A DNA stretch of 64,000 nt. It comes from Chitinophaga vietnamensis (GTDB taxonomy: Bacteria; Bacteroidota; Bacteroidia; Chitinophagales; Chitinophagaceae). Made by a program: the position numbers and the translations under genes. Below, one piece after another: positions 56,501-64,000 of this stretch. Below the pieces are notes generated by a model that saw only the letters and a program-made list of their open reading frames with translations, searched no databases and had not been told where the DNA came from. Numbering within the stretch: the stretch's first letter is position 1; each line of letters begins with the position of its first letter. The stretch lies in the NCBI RefSeq assembly GCF_902167635.1, contig NZ_CABHMS010000002.1, positions 434,001 through 498,000 of the forward strand. The letters are read 5' to 3'.

Positions 56501-58866
56501 TCCGCCCGCTCAAACATATACTGGCGGGTGGCGAGCAACTATCGCCGGCGCATATACGAAAAGTGCAGGCGGCTTGTCCGGGTATCCGGATCACTAACGG
56601 TTACGGGCCTACGGAAAATACTACTTTCTCGATCTGTGGCGAAGTGCCGCTCTTCCCCGAGAGCGCCGTGCCGCTGGGCCGGCCCATCTCGCACAGCACG
56701 GTATATATCGTGGATGCCCGCCTGCAACCCGTTGCGGTAGGCATTCCCGGCGAAATACTGTTAGGCGGCGAAGGCTTGAGCGCCGGTTATATCGGTGATG
56801 AAGTTCGCACGGCCAAACAGTTCATCCCGCATCCTTTTGAGGCGGGAGAGAAAGTATACCGTTCCGGCGACCTGGGCCGCTGGCTGGAAGATGGCACTGT
56901 GGCTTTCCTCGGCCGCAGCGACGACCAGGTGAAGATACGCGGCTATCGCGTAGAGCCCGGCGAGATCGCGCATGCCGTGAAACAGCTGGCGCATATCCGC
57001 GAAGCCTTTGTGTCCGTAGAAAAGAACCTGCAGGGCGACAAGCTCCTCGTATGCTTTTTTACCGCCAGCGAGCCGTTGCCTGCCGCTGTGCTCAAAGCCG
57101 CGCTCAAAGCCACTTTGCCGGACTATATGATTCCCGCATTGTTTGTGCAGCTGGAACAGGCGCCGCTCAACAAGAACGGTAAACTGGACAGAAATGCATT
57201 GCCCGACATTACGGCTTTATTACAGGAAGAGAAGGTAGAAGAGACGCCGGCTACCGCTACAGAAGCGCAATTGCTGGCCCTTTGGCAAGCGGTGTTGGGA
57301 AGAAAAGGCATCGGCATGCAGGATAATTTCTTTGAGGCGGGAGGCAGTTCTTTGCTGGCTTACCGCATCATCGCGCAGCTCGCCGAAGCAACCGGTAAAA
57401 AGATCGGGCTGGCGGCCTTCTTCAAAAATCCGGATATCCGTTCGCTGGCGCAATGGCTGGATGGCATGGAAGCCGCTGCCAGCGGGCCTATCCCCTTAGT
57501 GCCGGCAGCGCCGTTGTACGAAGCCTCCCGCGCGCAGCAACGTCTCTGGATCATGGACAAGCTGGAAACAGAAAAGAACGCTTTCAATATCACTGGCGCC
57601 TTCCGCATCGATGGCCCCCTGGATATTCATGCGCTGGAAATGGCCATCAACCAGGTGATCGCCAGGCATGAAATATTACGCACCGTTTTCGTAGAACAAG
57701 AGGGGCAGCCCTATCAGCGGATATTACCGGAAGCGGCGATCCAGCTGCCGGTAAGCATTGCCTCTGCCGGTACCGATATCAATCGCCTCGGCGCGGCCCT
57801 GCTCCGGGAAGAGGAACAACACATCTTCCGGCTGGATGAATGGCCCCTGCTGCGTTTCCGGCTGGCGACGCGCGAAGAAGAACATGTGCTGCTCGTCAAT
57901 ATGCACCACATCATCAGTGATGGATGGTCGCTGCAATTGTTCTACACCGAAACGCTGCAATGCTATCATCAGCTGGTAAACGGCATCCCTGCTGCTTTGC
58001 CGCCCCTGCGCATACAGTATAAAGATTTCGCGGCCTGGCAATACCGCCAGCTGCAACAGGCCGCACACCAGGATGAGCGCTACTGGCTGCAACAGCTGCA
58101 ACGTGATAGCGTGTATCCTGATCTGCCATTAGATAAAGAACGTACCCGTGTTCGCAATTATAGCAGTCATACGCTGCGCTTTACCCTGGAGGAGGCGACC
58201 CTTGCGGCTTTCCGCCGGATAGCCGCCGCGCAGGACGCCAGTTTGTTCATGGTGTGTCAAAGCCTGGTAGTGGCTTTACTGCAACACTATCAGCAAACCA
58301 ATGATATCACGGTGGGCGCCACCGCCACCGGCCGCGAACATCCCGATCTGCAACACCAGATGGGCTTCTATGTGAACGTGCTGGCATTACGTACCCGGCT
58401 ATACGAAGATGATACTTTCCTTTCCCTGCTCGAAAAAGTAAAAGCTACCACGCTGGCAGCCTATGATCATCAGTTCTATCCTTTCGACCTGCTGATAGAA
58501 AAACTCAAACAGAAACGCGACCTGGGCCGCAATCCCCTGTTTGATGTGATGATCGCCTTCAACGACGGCTTTGAAGCGAAAGCGCCGGAAGGCGCCAGCA
58601 CGCCGGTTTTCAGCGAGCTGCCACTGGAAAACAGGGAAGGCACGAACAAATACGATATCACTTTCTTTTTTGAATCCGGCGAGGCGGAAGGCCTCCACGT
58701 TGCGCTGGTGTATAACAAAGCCTTGTTCCATGAACATACCATGGAAACGATGTTGCAACGTTTCGCCGCGCTGGCCGCAGCAGCTGCCGCCGATCCCGGC
58801 AAAGCCTTGCTGGCCGGCAAGCCCGCCAGACAGGAAATAATTTCAATAGAAGACGATTTCAGCTGA
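50584..58866 (+). CDS. NRPS, C-(half C)-A-T-C-A-T-C
   Basis: 2760 residues. The first C domain opens YPLTAMQEGMLFH (DCL type) with HHILLDG from H143, fitting the upstream E domain. A half condensation domain follows at about 450-668 (separate entry). A1 has code DFWNIGMVHK (Thr), with T at S1228. The second C has HHIITDA from H1409 (Gly replaced by Ala). A2 has code DAFWLGGTFK (Val), with T at S2256 in GGSSL. A terminal C (HHIISDG from H2441) must condense onto the next protein. Predicted additions: Thr, then Val. A Thr hydroxyl could serve later as a ring-closing nucleophile in a depsipeptide; that is inference. There is no epimerase, methyltransferase or thioesterase. Confidence 0.93.
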   Translation: MNEKNNIQKIYPLTAMQEGMLFHTLYGGNHAYFNQVCYRTAGALQPMLLEQALDILSERHDILRTAFVYEKNERPIQVVLKNRRIGFSLTDISHLDTKAANAFVARFRQEDIARSFDLLKDPLMRLAVIKMKGDEYAFIWSHHHILLDGWCIPVLLNELVTIYHTLAANKPLQLPPPVSFATYIQWLEKQDKQEAAAYWQHYLNGYTNIAAVPPVLFPGDNAPHQETATEKLSFSPEITAQLEALARKEQVTMNVLFQTLWGLLVAAYNNTTDVVYGNVVSGRPSDIPGVEEILGLFINTVPLRIRFEQATRFSELLRQVHHDSIESLPYHYSPLAEIQAGSALKRDLLQHIIAVENYPLEESIRQSGSSGDIFDVKEVEMFEQTNYHFHINVMLAAQMEVIMSYDPSRYTAPYIKGLLQQLESLAVQVLRNEDIPVKQLRIEVPVEVSARPAYQQAYWKRQLAGVEPLQLPTDKARLPLASNHAAIADIIIPKTIRDHLAILSFDENTTLPITLLAAFHALLYRYTGQDAVATGIPVSREHGLLPLCTHINEAPLFINLLQQVKEQVREAAAHQEIQLPADSYRVTFNWPDALPIAEHTAYDLEVAIKDQEENIQVRILYATDLFTADTIHRMLGHYLRLLESISADPAKAVASLPMLSSAEEQQLLAASAERTAGYPIDKTIVDLIEEQVACTPDNIAVTMGAAQLTYRELNERANRLAHYLRSKGVGADALVPVCLYRSMDMIIALLGVLKAGGAYVPIDPEYPQDRIAFMLEDTAAPVVVTSADVAADIQTFTNAEIILIDEHREQIHQQAAANPSPLATPAHLAYVIYTSGSTGKPKGVLIEHRNVVRLFETDAPLYDFTERDVWTMFHSFCFDFSVWEMYGALFYGGRLVMVPKNIAKDTAAFAALLADEGVTVLNQTPSAFYVLQEYITAQPMPLQVRYVIFGGEALNPAAIRPWKAQYPACRMINMYGITETTVHVTYQEINEREMESSSSVIGMPIPTLGLYILDARLQLAPTGVPGELYVSGAGLARGYLHRDELTKERFITNPYDHTKTGRLYKTGDQARWLPDGNIEYLGRIDNQVKIRGFRIELGEIETALQQSGFVKQAVVIADTDPAGAKRLVGYVLPDGPFQREALLSYLKERLPDYMVPAILIPVPFFQLTSNGKTDRRALPHPDTATPAVTAYAAPSNDTESALAAIWQKLLGAERIGVDDHFFELGGHSLSAIRLIAAVNKHFDTTIKVSAIFEYPTVRSLAKHIAKGSAAYQSIPVAPLQPHYPLSHAQQRLWLIYQLDEERNNYNMPVAFTFKGALDIAAFSAAFNLLVVRHEILRTTFLTENGEPRQQVQPIDARFALQVADIRGEEVNAKAAAVAAAAFDLEQAPLFRAQLWQTGDAEYVFLLVVHHIITDAWSTGILLRDLMLFYGGMLHHDNPLPPPLPIQYKDFAAWDLAQTALPAYQQHRRYWLDQFREPVNILELPADYPRQSSPQKGQLVYDHLSPDLTRQLKNIAAQQGVSLFMLLLAGFKALLHRYTGQQDIVVGMPSAGREHPDLAEQAGFYVNTLPLRSRFDADAPFTQLLDTVKVNTLAAFEHQQYPFDTLVEELAIPREAGRSPLFDIMFVLQQADIKQAEQSAGFDISPLPMPSQGTKFDLTIELWEEAEGLQMSFEYNAGLFTAARIRRMTAHYAQLLSAVVANLQSPVAQLEYMSNAEKHHLLHVLSGKSDKLPADSTVTKLFEARAAQYPDATAVADEQRSYTYQQLNAKANQLAAYIRERYTGGVVAVILPRSVDFVVAILAILKAGAAYLPLETNTPQERIDLLLAQTNAALVINEAFLRDTNVDGYPQNNPVDVPLNGDSLAYIMFTSGSTGTPKGVMVKHKSIVRLVKDTNYITLSPDDKILLTGSLSFDAATFEIWGALLNGAQVRLMDLLHLLDTAQLSQAIQTQGITTMWFTASWFNQLADQDPALFRPLKHILAGGEQLSPAHIRKVQAACPGIRITNGYGPTENTTFSICGEVPLFPESAVPLGRPISHSTVYIVDARLQPVAVGIPGEILLGGEGLSAGYIGDEVRTAKQFIPHPFEAGEKVYRSGDLGRWLEDGTVAFLGRSDDQVKIRGYRVEPGEIAHAVKQLAHIREAFVSVEKNLQGDKLLVCFFTASEPLPAAVLKAALKATLPDYMIPALFVQLEQAPLNKNGKLDRNALPDITALLQEEKVEETPATATEAQLLALWQAVLGRKGIGMQDNFFEAGGSSLLAYRIIAQLAEATGKKIGLAAFFKNPDIRSLAQWLDGMEAAASGPIPLVPAAPLYEASRAQQRLWIMDKLETEKNAFNITGAFRIDGPLDIHALEMAINQVIARHEILRTVFVEQEGQPYQRILPEAAIQLPVSIASAGTDINRLGAALLREEEQHIFRLDEWPLLRFRLATREEEHVLLVNMHHIISDGWSLQLFYTETLQCYHQLVNGIPAALPPLRIQYKDFAAWQYRQLQQAAHQDERYWLQQLQRDSVYPDLPLDKERTRVRNYSSHTLRFTLEEATLAAFRRIAAAQDASLFMVCQSLVVALLQHYQQTNDITVGATATGREHPDLQHQMGFYVNVLALRTRLYEDDTFLSLLEKVKATTLAAYDHQFYPFDLLIEKLKQKRDLGRNPLFDVMIAFNDGFEAKAPEGASTPVFSELPLENREGTNKYDITFFFESGEAEGLHVALVYNKALFHEHTMETMLQRFAALAAAAAADPGKALLAGKPARQEIISIEDDFS
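51931..52587 (+). other. N-lobe-less half condensation domain before Thr A domain
   Basis: Begins at the C-domain midpoint signature (AYWKRQLAGVEPLQLPTDKA, W459) and continues through ALLYRYTGQDAVATGIPVS to the usual C-domain end, AVASLPMLSS. The first 200 residues of a C domain, with HHxxxDG, are absent; a complete DCL C domain stands directly before it. So the order is full C, C-lobe only, then A. It could be a deletion remnant of an LCL C domain or a docking/interface platform. Confidence 0.85.
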
Positions 58867-58899
58867 TCCTTTCATCACCCTATTTAACGACGTTGATTT

Positions 58900-61800
58900 A
58901 TGAGCGAGATCACCCTACAGGAGTATACCACCACCAGTTACTGGACCGACAAGATCAAACGTGCCGGTGGCGCCTCCTTCTACAATAAACAGTTGTTGCC
59001 CGCCAGCGAAACCGCCCGGCAACAATACCGACTGCCGCTGGCAGCCGGCCTTTCAGACGCTGTTGTACGCACCTCCAAAGATAAAGACCTCAACATCTAC
59101 AAACTCGCGATGGCCGCGCTGTACATCCTCCTGGGCAAATACAGCCAGCGCCCCGAGTTGCTGCTCACTACCAGCACCATCCGCCTGGATGCAGGAGTGC
59201 CTGCAAGTAATCCCGCATTGCTGTTCTTCACCGTACCTTATGATGATGGCATGACCGTGAGAGACTTGCTCAAACAGGTGCACGCAGAGCTGGAAGCCAA
59301 TATCAGCCGGCAACAGTACGACTATCCGCAATTATATGCCACTTTACAGCAACGTACCGATTGGGCCGAATATGCTTTCTCTACCGCGTTTGCCTATGAG
59401 CCGGTGAGCATCTTGCAGGATGATCTCTATAAAACAGATATTTTATTTCTCCTCACCCGTAAAGACGACCAGCTCGAATGGGAGATCGATTATAATGCGC
59501 ACCGGTATGATGAAGTGGAAGTGATGCTGCTTGGCGCGCATCTGACAAGGATCCTGGAGCAGATCAGCCATGATCTCTCCCTAAAGATCGATGACCTGAA
59601 CTGTATCTCATCTCTCGATCATCATTATCTCTTCGGCGCTTTCAACGACACGGCTGTTTCTTTTCGTGAACAGCCGGTGATAGAACAGTTCGAATCACAG
59701 GCCTTGCTCACGCCCGATGCTATCGCTGTAAAAAGCGGGCCGGTAACGCTCACCTACCGCGAGCTGAATGAGCGCGCCAACCGTGTAGCCTGGCATCTCA
59801 AGCAGGAGCGGGGCTTGCCACATCAGGCCAAAGTAGCGTTGATGGTGAACCGTTCTGAAAAGATCATCATCGGCATCATCGGTATATTGAAGGCGGGTGG
59901 CGTGTATATTCCCATCGATCTCAGTTCGCCGCAGGAGCGCGTGCGTTTCTTCCTCGAAGATAGCGGCTGCCCCATCGTGCTCACAGAAAAATCGTTGATC
60001 GAACAAACGCCCGATGCTGCACAGCTGGGCTATGTAGCGATCGATGAGCTCAGCGACGGTTCGCCGGATAACCCGCTTGTAAACCGCGATCCGCACGAGC
60101 TGGCGTATATGATCTATACCTCCGGCACTACCGGTAAGCCCAAAGGCGCCATGGTGCATCATCTCGGGCTGGCCAACCACGTGAGCTGGTACCGCAAACG
60201 TTTCGCCATCACCCCGGCGGATAGCACCATGCTCATCAACTCTTACAGCTTTGATGGCTGCTATAGCTATATCTGGGCAACGCTCACTTCCGGCGCTACT
60301 TTGCATGTGCCAAACGATAGTTACTTCGATCCGGAAAAAACATTGCAATATATCAAACAGGAGCAGGTGACCTTTTTGAAGATGGTGCCTTCTACCTTCG
60401 GCGTGCTGGTGAACAGCGCCACCTTTGATGAAGACCCCGAAGTATGCCGCTCCGTGCGCATTATCAAGCAAGGTGGCGAAACCATCAACGTTAAAAACCT
60501 GCGTAAATATTTTGAGCGCTATCCGCATGTGGAGCTGGGTAATCACTACGGCGCCACAGAAGCTACTATCGGCTCGGTAGCACACTGGATCAATAAAGAC
60601 ACCATCGACGACTTTGCCCGCCAACCTGTGCTGGGCAAGCCTTTCGACAATCAGCGGGTATATGTGTTGAACAGTCGTGGCGAATTATTGCCCATCGGCG
60701 TACCGGGCGAGATCTGCATTGGCGGCATAGGAGTGGGCAAAGGTTATCATCAGCGGGAAGAGCTCACTGCGCGCAAATTCATCAATGATCCATTTACGCC
60801 GGGCGGGCGTTTATACCGCACCGGCGACCATGGCCGCTGGCTGCCCTCCGGCGCCCTGGAGTTTTTTGGCCGCATCGATAACCAGGTGAAGATACGCGGC
60901 TACCGCATCGAGCTCGATGAAGTGGCGGAGACCTTGAAGGCCAGTCCGGCCGTACGCGATGCCATTGTAATGGTATACAATAAAGATGGCCAGGACCAGC
61001 TAGCCGCCTACATCGTCGCCGATGAAACCCCCGACATCGCCGCCTTACAGGAATTTATAAAAAGTCGTTTACCGGAGTACATGATCCCGGTGTATTATGT
61101 GCCGCTGGCCCGTATCCCGCTCACGCCCAATGGCAAGATCGACAAGCGCGCTTTGCCCGATGCCAGCGAATACCGCGCGCAATTCCAGGGACAGGCCGTA
61201 GCGGCACGCAATGCCGTAGAAGCCCAACTGGTGGCCGTTTGGGAGTCATTGCTGGATATCAACGGCGTCGGCGTTACCGATAATTTCTTTGAGATAGGCG
61301 GGCATTCCCTGAAGGCAACGCAGCTGGTAGCCCTCATCCATAAAAAAATGCAGGTACTGCTGCCTTTGCGCGAAGTGTTCCTGCACCCAACGATCGAAGA
61401 ACAGGCGCAACTCATTGGAACCGGCGAGCAGCAAGCTTTTGCGGATATTGAACCGGTGGCTTTGCAGGAAGACTATGCGCTGTCGCACGCCCAGCAAAGG
61501 ATGTGGCTCATGGCGAGCATGGAGCAGGACCAAACGGTATACAACATTCCGCATGCCGCTATACTGGAAGGCGAATTGGATATCGCCGCTTTTGAAAAGG
61601 CTTTGCAAGCGCTGGTAGCAAGGCATGAAGTGTTGCGCACCGTTTTTGTGCAACGCGATGGCGAGCCACGGCAGCGGGTTTTACCAGCCTCCGGTTTTGC
61701 GCTCGCATATAAAGACCTGCAACATGCACCACAAAGCGAAGAGGCAGCCGCCGCCATCGCCGCGGCGGAAGCCAGCACCGTATTCAATCTGGAGCGGGGA

Positions 61801-64000
61801 CCACTCGTACGCGCCGTGCTGCTGCAACTGGCGCCGCAGCGTTTTACTTTTCTCTTCACGCTCCATCATATCATCTCTGATGGCTGGTCTACACAGGTGT
61901 TCTTCTCCGAAATATTGCAACTGTATTACGCTTTCCACCGGAATGAATCTTCTCCGCTGGAAGCGCTGAAGATACAATACAAAGATTTCGCCGCCTGGCA
62001 GAATGCTTTGCTGGCGGGCGATGAGGGCCGCCGCCACCGCGACTACTGGCTGCAACAACTCGGTGGCAACCGCCCGGTGCTGGAGCTGCCGGCAGATTTC
62101 AGCCGTCCGCGTGTAATGACCTACAAAGGTGATTACATTTCTACTTGTCTGCCGCTGGCGGTGCAACAGAAATTGCAGCAGTATGCAGCTGCGAATCAGC
62201 TCAGTGTATACATGGTGTTGATGGCTGCGGTGAAAACCTTGCTGTACCGCTATACCGGCCAACAGGACCTGATTGTAGGCACGCCGGTGGCAGGCAGGGA
62301 ACATGCGAGCCTCGCCAACCAGATCGGGTTTTATGTAAATACCCTGGCTGTGCGTACACAGATACCGGAAAATATTTCTTTCGATCAATTCGTAAAAGAC
62401 GGTATCCGCCATCGCTTGCTGGAAGCCTATCAGCACCAGGCTTATCCCTTTGATCAGTTGATAGACGACCTGTCGCTGGAACGTGATATGAGCCGTTCGC
62501 CGCTGTTCAACGTGATGGTGGTGATGCAGAACAACAGCGCCACCCGCGATGCCCTGCTGGAAATGAACCAGCTGCGGGCAACGCCTTTCAGCAACCAGGC
62601 GCCGCAAAGCAAGTTCGATCTCACCATCGATTTTGAAGAAAGCAAAGATGGATTGGTGCTGGGTATTGAATATTATGCTGATCTCTTTGCGCGCCCGCGT
62701 ATCGTGCGCATGCTCGGTCACCTGGCAAATATCATCACGGCTATTGCAGATGACCCGGGAATAATGTTGGAAGAGATAGATTATTTGTCGGAAGATGAAC
62801 AGCGCGAGATCGCTTCCTTCAACGGACAGGTAACCCCGATACCGCTGCACCTGACTGTGCATGGCGTGTTTGAGCAGGTAGCCCGGGCAAGGCCGGATGC
62901 CATGGCCTTGGAAGATGAGCAACATGCTTATACCTATGCACAGCTGCATGCCTATACCGATCAATTAGCCACCCTGCTGCAACAGCGAGGCGTATCGCAT
63001 GAATCTGTAGTGGCGGTGGTAATGACCCGCAGTGCCGACTTTGTAATCGGTATGCTGGCTACCCTGAAAGCAGGAGCGGCGTATATGCCCGTGGAATCCA
63101 ATACGCCGGTAGAACGTATTGCACAATTGCTGCAACAGACCAACGCCGCTATTGTGCTCACCAATGATGCGCGCATCCGGCAGCATTTTGAACAAACCAT
63201 CTATCTGCCGGAAGTTGAACTGCCGCTTGCCGCCATACAATCTTTTGCCAACGCGGATTCGCTGGCATATATCATGTTCACCTCCGGAACTACCGGCCGG
63301 CCCAAAGGCGTGATGATCACACACCGCAGCATCGTGAGCCTGCTCACTAACCCGCGTAATGTATACATCACCGCGGAAGACCGGATGCTGCAAACCGGCT
63401 CGCTCTCCTTTGATGCGGCCACCCTCGAAATATGGGGCGCCCTGCTCAATGGCGCCACCATTTATATGATGGAGCTGCAACGCCTGCTGGACCCCGCTTC
63501 CATGGCAGAGGTGCTGCGGGAGAAAGCGATTACCACCGCCTTCTTCACCACCTCCTGGCTCAACCAGCTCATTGATCATGATCCGCAGCTGTTCGCACCT
63601 ATGCGCACCATTTACTCTGGAGGCGAGCAGCTATCGGTATCGCATGTACGAAGATTGTTAGCGCAATTGCCTGCACTGAAATTTTATAACATATATGGCC
63701 CTACGGAGATCACCGTATTTGTGACGAAGAACGCCGTGCATGAAGATGCCGAGGTAACAGCCACCATCGGTTATCCTGTTGAAAACGGGCAGGTATTTAT
63801 TGTAGACCGCCACGGCCGCCCGGTGCCGAAAGGCATTCCTGGTGAAGCGCTGCTGGGTGGGGAAGGACTTAGCCGCGGTTATATAAACGACGAAGCGCGT
63901 ACCCTTCAACAGTTCATCCGGCGCGGCACGCAGCGCCTGTACCGCTCCGGCGATCAGGCCCGCTGGCTGGAAGATGGCCGCATAGAATTTACCGGCCGTA
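58900..64000 (+). CDS. NRPS, (half C)-A-T-C-A..., partial at the window end
   Basis: At least 1700 residues with no stop before the window edge. It starts 33 bp after the previous synthetase, at an ATG directly before a half C domain (about 13-235). The full C domain needed for this module is the terminal one of the previous protein. A1 has YTSGTTGKPKGAM and code DGSKKGHIGK; seven of ten positions agree with the Asp code DLTKVGHIGK. T is at S803 in GGHSL. A complete C follows with HHIISDG from H989. A2 has code DALFYGIVF plus an unseen last position, closest to Ile/Val. The window ends inside A2 near the GRxDxQVKIRG hinge. More modules and probably a thioesterase should follow. Confidence 0.92.
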   Translation, partial: MSEITLQEYTTTSYWTDKIKRAGGASFYNKQLLPASETARQQYRLPLAAGLSDAVVRTSKDKDLNIYKLAMAALYILLGKYSQRPELLLTTSTIRLDAGVPASNPALLFFTVPYDDGMTVRDLLKQVHAELEANISRQQYDYPQLYATLQQRTDWAEYAFSTAFAYEPVSILQDDLYKTDILFLLTRKDDQLEWEIDYNAHRYDEVEVMLLGAHLTRILEQISHDLSLKIDDLNCISSLDHHYLFGAFNDTAVSFREQPVIEQFESQALLTPDAIAVKSGPVTLTYRELNERANRVAWHLKQERGLPHQAKVALMVNRSEKIIIGIIGILKAGGVYIPIDLSSPQERVRFFLEDSGCPIVLTEKSLIEQTPDAAQLGYVAIDELSDGSPDNPLVNRDPHELAYMIYTSGTTGKPKGAMVHHLGLANHVSWYRKRFAITPADSTMLINSYSFDGCYSYIWATLTSGATLHVPNDSYFDPEKTLQYIKQEQVTFLKMVPSTFGVLVNSATFDEDPEVCRSVRIIKQGGETINVKNLRKYFERYPHVELGNHYGATEATIGSVAHWINKDTIDDFARQPVLGKPFDNQRVYVLNSRGELLPIGVPGEICIGGIGVGKGYHQREELTARKFINDPFTPGGRLYRTGDHGRWLPSGALEFFGRIDNQVKIRGYRIELDEVAETLKASPAVRDAIVMVYNKDGQDQLAAYIVADETPDIAALQEFIKSRLPEYMIPVYYVPLARIPLTPNGKIDKRALPDASEYRAQFQGQAVAARNAVEAQLVAVWESLLDINGVGVTDNFFEIGGHSLKATQLVALIHKKMQVLLPLREVFLHPTIEEQAQLIGTGEQQAFADIEPVALQEDYALSHAQQRMWLMASMEQDQTVYNIPHAAILEGELDIAAFEKALQALVARHEVLRTVFVQRDGEPRQRVLPASGFALAYKDLQHAPQSEEAAAAIAAAEASTVFNLERGPLVRAVLLQLAPQRFTFLFTLHHIISDGWSTQVFFSEILQLYYAFHRNESSPLEALKIQYKDFAAWQNALLAGDEGRRHRDYWLQQLGGNRPVLELPADFSRPRVMTYKGDYISTCLPLAVQQKLQQYAAANQLSVYMVLMAAVKTLLYRYTGQQDLIVGTPVAGREHASLANQIGFYVNTLAVRTQIPENISFDQFVKDGIRHRLLEAYQHQAYPFDQLIDDLSLERDMSRSPLFNVMVVMQNNSATRDALLEMNQLRATPFSNQAPQSKFDLTIDFEESKDGLVLGIEYYADLFARPRIVRMLGHLANIITAIADDPGIMLEEIDYLSEDEQREIASFNGQVTPIPLHLTVHGVFEQVARARPDAMALEDEQHAYTYAQLHAYTDQLATLLQQRGVSHESVVAVVMTRSADFVIGMLATLKAGAAYMPVESNTPVERIAQLLQQTNAAIVLTNDARIRQHFEQTIYLPEVELPLAAIQSFANADSLAYIMFTSGTTGRPKGVMITHRSIVSLLTNPRNVYITAEDRMLQTGSLSFDAATLEIWGALLNGATIYMMELQRLLDPASMAEVLREKAITTAFFTTSWLNQLIDHDPQLFAPMRTIYSGGEQLSVSHVRRLLAQLPALKFYNIYGPTEITVFVTKNAVHEDAEVTATIGYPVENGQVFIVDRHGRPVPKGIPGEALLGGEGLSRGYINDEARTLQQFIRRGTQRLYRSGDQARWLEDGRIEFTGR
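58936..59604 (+). other. second N-lobe-less half condensation domain, at a protein N-terminus
   Basis: Starts SYWTDKIKRAGGASFYNKQL (W15) and carries YKLAMAALYILLGKYS, the C-lobe latch region, and DYPQLYATLQQ, where C domains have YPFE. The HHxxxDG half is absent. The module's real C domain lies at the end of the preceding protein, so this again gives full C followed by an extra C-lobe before an A domain. Confidence 0.82.

Overview
The window is about 50% GC by eye and carries several Bacteroidota hallmarks: a SusC/SusD outer-membrane pair with STN domain, FecR-type anti-sigma factor and ECF sigma factor, a DUF4302 lipoprotein, and starts that lack strong Shine-Dalgarno sites. The large NRPS content fits a Chitinophaga-like soil predator. 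The genus is inferred; there is no rRNA in the window. Nearly all the DNA is secondary-metabolite biosynthesis.

Left block (1-15065, minus strand): a 4145-residue, four-module NRPS (C-A-T x4, no thioesterase) is followed closely by a 3-hydroxyacyl-CoA dehydrogenase, an atypical discrete ACP, an acyl-CoA dehydrogenase and a KAS III-like enzyme cut by the window edge. The last four resemble a cassette that builds an ACP-bound three-carbon extender (methoxy-/hydroxy-/aminomalonyl type). Modules 2 and 3 of the NRPS share a nearly identical 1.59-kb A-T segment with a threonine code.

Middle (15066-27518): a divergent promoter region, a MarR-type regulator (+), then a minus-strand import locus. In transcription order this locus is a secreted protein of unknown function, ECF sigma, FecR, SusC, SusD, a zinc metallohydrolase lipoprotein and a DUF4302 lipoprotein. 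A striking inverted-repeat element (two 98-nt arms) lies upstream of the sigma gene. A long gene-poor leader with two dyads, one a large hairpin 47 bp before the start codon, precedes the next cluster.

Right block (27519-64000+, plus strand): one tightly packed operon for a lipopeptide that probably starts with a beta-amino fatty acid. A fatty acyl-AMP ligase-ACP feeds a KS-ACP-aminotransferase-C protein with no AT (iturin/mycosubtilin logic). Next come a nine-domain NRPS whose first A domain is clearly degenerate (A*-T-C-A-T-C-A-T-E), a C-A-T-E NRPS, a diaminobutyrate-type aminotransferase, and two further NRPSs; the last runs off the window. Read by eye, the specificity codes give: beta-amino acyl - (A* module, unknown) - X - D-Leu - D-X - Thr - Val - Asp(?) - Ile/Val-like - and onward. 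Condensation-domain types agree: the two C domains after E domains have the DCL-type start motif. Two A domains are preceded by an extra, N-lobe-less half condensation domain. With the degenerate A domain, these are the most unusual features here.

Specificity codes were extracted by hand alignment to GrsA and should be treated as predictions.
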